From NCBI GenBank assembly GCA_947472655.1, contig CANJCG010000018.1, positions 1 through 18,368 of the forward strand: a stretch of DNA of 18,368 nucleotides, written 5' to 3'. Source of the DNA: Actinomycetota bacterium. GTDB lineage: Bacteria; Actinomycetota; Actinomycetes; S36-B12. Position numbers and translations under genes: made by a program. The notes below the pieces were generated by a model, which did not search any database, had not been told where the DNA came from, and was given only the letters and a program-made list of their open reading frames with translations. Position 1 is the first letter of the stretch, and every line of letters begins with the position of its first letter. Shown here piece by piece: positions 15,644 to 18,368 of this stretch.

Positions 15644-16963
15644 CTAAAAAGCGAGTTCGGCTCGCACGGCATTCGTATCTGCACCGGGGGCTCGAGCTGT
15701 TCCAATAACTGTTCGGGCCCTGGGTTTTTCTATTGGACGAACCCCAAATTCAGTCTCGACTTGCCACGCACCATTGAGGTAGATCGGGTCTGGAACGGGG
15801 GAATCGCTCACTGTCGCCGAGGCAACATCGGCAAGCGCAAGTTCTATGAGATGCGAACCTCCTCGTTGGGCCAAACCCACAGCGCCAACTGCAGCATGAA
15901 TACCCGTGAGTGGATCAGCGATTGCGTCTGCGATCGGAATAGGAATCCCATCAATCCAGCGCACTAAACCGGCAGCCATAGCTGTGTCGTCGCCGAAACC
16001 AATCCAGTTAGCTTGGGCCTCAGTCGAGCCGTAAGCGCTGAGTTGCACCCAGACGCCCGCTGCTTTGGATGCTAACCAAGACTGCGGGTCTAGGCCAAGG
16101 GAAGTAAGGCCACGCGGACGAGAAGCCGAAATCACGATGTCGGCAGAGGCAATAAGAGCATGCAGGAATTCAAGATTCTTTGGATCAAACATCACTGACT
16201 TTTGACCGGAGCGCAAGAGGTCATCGAAAGCTGGAATTCCAACCCGTGCGCCGTCGGGGCGTTGTTCACTTTCAACGCGAATCACATCGGCACCCGCGAG
16301 TTGCAGAAGATTTGCACACAGTGGCCCAGCCCAAAGTGCTGACAAATCAACGACTCGTAGGCCTAGTAGCGATCGAACAGAGGCATGACCATGTGATGTG
16401 ATTCGCATGAGGTCTCGCCCAGCCACACTTCCTATTGCGGCAGCAGGCATACCAAATAATCGACATCGATCAACTGCTTCATCAGTTGTAATTCTGCAAG
16501 CCCAGGCATCAACGCTCGTCCATTCATCTAAAGTTGGTTCTCTGATAAGTGCTGGCACTGCAGCTAAATCTGCTTGCCGTGCAAGGGATAAGGCAAACCA
16601 GCCGTCTGTTGTTCGCACTGCTCGGCAGTGCATGCCAAGAGTCCAAGGAGCTTTTGCGGGCCACTGTGTGATGGCGGCTCTTTCGGCGAGCAACCGCTCG
16701 CCAGCGATACCGGTTGCACCGATCAACGAATCCAAAGCAAGGAGTGCCCCGCGAGCAGCTGTTGCGGCGAACCCAGGCGGCGTAAAAAGTTTTGTCGGTG
16801 TTCCCGTAATTGCAATTGCACCACTTCGAGCCCAGTCGGCTAGTGGCGTACTTTCGAGAACTTCGACAGGGTTAGGAGTCTTGGCTCCGACCAAATCGAG
16901 CAGTTGCAGAGCCCATTGGTGTGCATTCATGTGGTGTTCGTTAATTAATGGGAACGATGCCAT
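15644..16963 (-). CDS. CaiB/BaiF family (class III) CoA-transferase with rearranged segment order
   Basis: Family members move CoA between organic acids or racemise acyl-CoAs. In this 439-residue protein the usual N-terminal Rossmann start of CaiB proteins (LRVVDLSALWAGPLCANLL, AGADVIRVES) appears only at residue 202. Then come the ADIVISASRPRGL block (274-286), a probable catalytic Asp at 325 or 326 (GFGDD), an IADPLTGIHAAVGA helix and a C-terminal APGADTNAVRAEL end. Residues 110-180 (RTTDGWFALSLAR, later LFGMPAAAIG) resemble the small middle domain that normally follows the Rossmann half. The order thus seems rearranged; I recall mycobacterial relatives of similar form. ATG 16963 has GGGGA seven bases upstream, and the gene overlaps the upstream crotonase gene by 23 bases, so they are coupled. 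Confidence 0.85.
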   Translation of the reverse strand: MASFPLINEHHMNAHQWALQLLDLVGAKTPNPVEVLESTPLADWARSGAIAITGTPTKLFTPPGFAATAARGALLALDSLIGATGIAGERLLAERAAITQWPAKAPWTLGMHCRAVRTTDGWFALSLARQADLAAVPALIREPTLDEWTSVDAWACRITTDEAVDRCRLFGMPAAAIGSVAGRDLMRITSHGHASVRSLLGLRVVDLSALWAGPLCANLLQLAGADVIRVESEQRPDGARVGIPAFDDLLRSGQKSVMFDPKNLEFLHALIASADIVISASRPRGLTSLGLDPQSWLASKAAGVWVQLSAYGSTEAQANWIGFGDDTAMAAGLVRWIDGIPIPIADAIADPLTGIHAAVGAVGLAQRGGSHLIELALADVASATVSDSPVPDPIYLNGAWQVETEFGVRPIEKPRARTVIGTARAPGADTNAVRAELAF

Positions 16964-17966
16964 CAATTAATCCCCAGGACAGTGCTTCGTCTGCAGTCAA
17001 GGTTGCACCCGACAACACCATCCAAAGTGTGCGCCAACCACCAATGCGCGCAGGAATACTTACGCAGCCGCCAGCTCCCGGAATGAGTCCCATTGAAAGT
17101 TCAGGCAAATAAAATGTGGTGGCTGGATCCGCGATAACACGTGATGCGAATGCGGGCATTTCAACACCGGCACCGATGCATTTTCCGTGTACATGTGCTG
17201 TTGCGCGGTCTGAAACCTGAGCCAGATACCAACCAGGATGTTGTGTCATTCGCACAGTCCATGCGGTGGCGGGATCAGGAGTAGAGCCAAATTCACGAAG
17301 ATCACCTCCATTGCTGAAACAGGGACCTTCACCGGTGAGTATCACATCCAAAGTAGGGTCGGCGAGTGCGATTGTGAAGGCATCAACAAGACTCGCGCGC
17401 ATTGCACCGTCGATTGCATTCAACCGAAGCTTTCGATTCATTCGAATGTTCAACGTGCTACCGGTGATTGAAGTGATAACTCGCTCTAGTTCGTTAGTCG
17501 CAATCACTTTTTTTGTCGAACGTGAACTCAGCCAGTGTGCAAATTCTGGGCCGGCAAGAAGTGTTGAATATGCGGATGCTTCTGCTGCAATTCCATCTGC
17601 GGTAGGCAGCTGTTTCGTTAATCGAAGAGTCGCGCCAAGCACCATCGTGGCTCGGGCAAAGTTCATTGTCGACTCGATAAGTTGTGTCATGGCTTGATCG
17701 ATATCTGGCACTACGACAAAGGCTTCATCATCAGTAGGTGCATCAGTAATGGTCAGGTCCAAAAGCTGAGCTACTTGGTGCGCGTCTGCTGTGGGATTCC
17801 GGGTGATTCCGATGAGAACACAGACTCGGTTGTTCAGATCTGAAAGATCACCTGGAATTTCGTCGTCGAGATCGATGAATCGCAGCGGCTGGCTGACCTG
17901 CCCGTCCTCACTGATCTGAGGGTACCAATCACGTGCCGCAATCATCCGAGACAAAGAAATAGGCAC
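16941..17966 (-). CDS. Enoyl-CoA hydratase/isomerase (crotonase) family protein, apparently circularly permuted
   Basis: This 341-residue crotonase-like protein has its canonical crotonase start (MNRKLRLNAIDGAMRASLVDAF) only at residue 176. It then keeps the order: oxyanion loop GPCFSNGGDL (214-223), HVHGKCIGAGVE with Glu269, LPELSMGLIPGAGG with Glu289, and TADEALSWGLIDGIVP. It stops there. The final helices that should follow are missing, but residues 88-149 look like them (a TLRLTKQL helix, then AAEASAYSTLLAGPEFAHWL). Both catalytic glutamates of hydratases are present, so hydration of an enoyl-CoA or a related isomerase step is plausible. The start is a GTG without a clear Shine-Dalgarno; ATG 17945 is possible. 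It is the first gene of the pair with the CoA-transferase. Confidence 0.87.
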   Translation of the reverse strand: MPISLSRMIAARDWYPQISEDGQVSQPLRFIDLDDEIPGDLSDLNNRVCVLIGITRNPTADAHQVAQLLDLTITDAPTDDEAFVVVPDIDQAMTQLIESTMNFARATMVLGATLRLTKQLPTADGIAAEASAYSTLLAGPEFAHWLSSRSTKKVIATNELERVITSITGSTLNIRMNRKLRLNAIDGAMRASLVDAFTIALADPTLDVILTGEGPCFSNGGDLREFGSTPDPATAWTVRMTQHPGWYLAQVSDRATAHVHGKCIGAGVEMPAFASRVIADPATTFYLPELSMGLIPGAGGCVSIPARIGGWRTLWMVLSGATLTADEALSWGLIDGIVPIN

Positions 17967-18211
17967 ACTCGAACATTACGCGTCGGGTAACTTGGATATC
18001 GCATGGCTCTCTGTGTATTTGGATATCAAGACTTATCCGGATTATCAGGACAAAACTTTCGGCATTTGTAACGATTCGGACGTCAATGGGTTCCGCGATG
18101 CTGCATCCGACACGTGGGGACCCTAGTTTCGAACTACGCGAACGTCGTTCGTGCTCTAGATCTCAAAATCCGGCCAAGCATTTTGCAGGGCCAGACCTCT
18201 AAGGGGGATTC
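17967..18211. other. Intergenic region with paired direct repeats and two small palindromes
   Basis: This 245-base divergent region carries TTGGATATC twice (17992-18000 and 18019-18027). Next to the second copy lie TTATCC (18033-18038) and GGATTATC (18039-18046). Further right are two adjacent inverted repeats, TAGTT-TCG-AACTA (18124-18136) and CGAACG-T-CGTTCG (18139-18151). The region should hold promoters for both flanking genes. No confident -35/-10 pair, tRNA or riboswitch could be recognised. Confidence 0.45.
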
Positions 18212-18368
18212 ATGTCAAATTCATTAAAGAAGAGCCGTACTTCGGCCTTCGTTGTCAGTGGTTTAGCCGCTGCAATGGTGGTGTCGGTTGCGGCGACTGG
18301 TGCTAATGCTGCACCGAAGCCAACTCCTAAGCCAGCTCTTTCGGTTGCGCAGAAGAACGCTGCTTGTG
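18212..18368 (+). CDS. Secreted protein, N-terminus only (partial, runs off the right edge)
   Basis: The frame opens at ATG 18212 with AAGGGGGA (18201-18208) three to four bases upstream and continues for 52 codons to the window end. The translation is a clear Sec signal peptide: a basic N-region (LKKSR, 5-9), a hydrophobic core (about 12-30) and an A31-N32-A33 cleavage motif. A Pro/Lys-rich start of the mature chain (PKPTPKP, 35-41) follows. There is no lipobox Cys before the cleavage site. The strong ribosome binding site suggests high expression. The mature function cannot be seen; a solute-binding protein or a secreted hydrolase would both fit. Confidence 0.85.
   Translation, partial: MSNSLKKSRTSAFVVSGLAAAMVVSVAATGANAAPKPTPKPALSVAQKNAAC

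Noticed and set aside
16398..16970. 190-codon plus-strand frame opposite the CoA-transferase
   Set aside because: It is antisense to a gene with clear CaiB motifs, has no ribosome binding site, and shows low-complexity Ala/Ser/Arg content typical of a shadow frame.
18139..18151. LexA/SOS-box-like palindrome CGAACGTCGTTCG
   Set aside because: The Gram-positive and actinobacterial LexA box needs CGAAC and GTTCG separated by four bases; here there are only three, and the downstream gene is an exported protein rather than a repair gene.
18086..18202. 38-codon open frame ending just before the ribosome binding site of the secreted-protein gene, a possible leader peptide
   Set aside because: It has no Shine-Dalgarno sequence and an Arg/Pro/Ser-rich composition typical of chance frames, and it carries no run of regulatory codons.

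Overview
The window looks like a piece of an actinobacterial (Actinomycetota) chromosome of intermediate GC. The basis is a replicative helicase preceded by TTATCCACA-type DnaA boxes, frequent GTG/TTG starts, FadR-type GntR regulation, an actinobacterial-style MMPL transporter, DUF35/thiolase-like gene pairs, and a CoA-transferase/crotonase pair of a type I recall from mycobacteria. I cannot place it more closely; a low-GC or aquatic actinobacterial lineage is a guess. No rRNA, tRNA, CRISPR array, insertion sequence or phage gene was seen. Coding density is high and no gene-free stretch exceeds 300 bases. The largest gaps are 412-673 (DnaA boxes) and 17967-18211 (short repeats and palindromes).

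Layout. (1) 1-2726 is housekeeping: a low-molecular-weight tyrosine phosphatase cut by the left edge, a 262-base intergenic region with phased DnaA boxes, dnaB, and a NudL-like Nudix hydrolase. (2) 2789-5254 is a large MMPL/RND exporter. (3) 5387-7095 is a translationally coupled DUF35 zinc-ribbon protein and a thiolase-fold enzyme that lacks the nucleophilic cysteine, ended by a very strong intrinsic terminator. (4) 7176-8963 holds a TesB-type acyl-CoA thioesterase, a small copper-chaperone-like HMA protein on the opposite strand, and an alpha/beta hydrolase. (5) 8999-12452 is a FadR-family regulator divergent from a two-gene unit of a GabD-like aldehyde dehydrogenase and a LACTB2-like metallo-beta-lactamase-fold hydrolase. 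(6) 12445-14942 is a minus-strand operon of an HSD10-like short-chain dehydrogenase, an aldo/keto reductase and a dienelactone-hydrolase-like protein. (7) 15098-15613 is a DoxX membrane protein. (8) 15644-17966 is a minus-strand overlapping pair, an enoyl-CoA hydratase-like protein followed by a CaiB/BaiF CoA-transferase; both appear to have family segments in a rearranged order. (9) From 18212 a secreted protein begins and runs off the right edge.

From about 5.3 to 18 kb the theme is acyl-CoA and aldehyde/ester catabolism: CoA transfer, hydration, 3-hydroxyacyl-CoA oxidation, a possible retro-aldol cleavage, thioester hydrolysis and aldehyde oxidation. No acyl-CoA dehydrogenase, acyl-CoA ligase or Cys-containing thiolase is present, so a complete pathway cannot be drawn from this window alone. 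The points most worth following are the Cys-less thiolase/DUF35 pair, which resembles the Ltp2-type steroid side-chain aldolase, and the rearranged crotonase and CoA-transferase.
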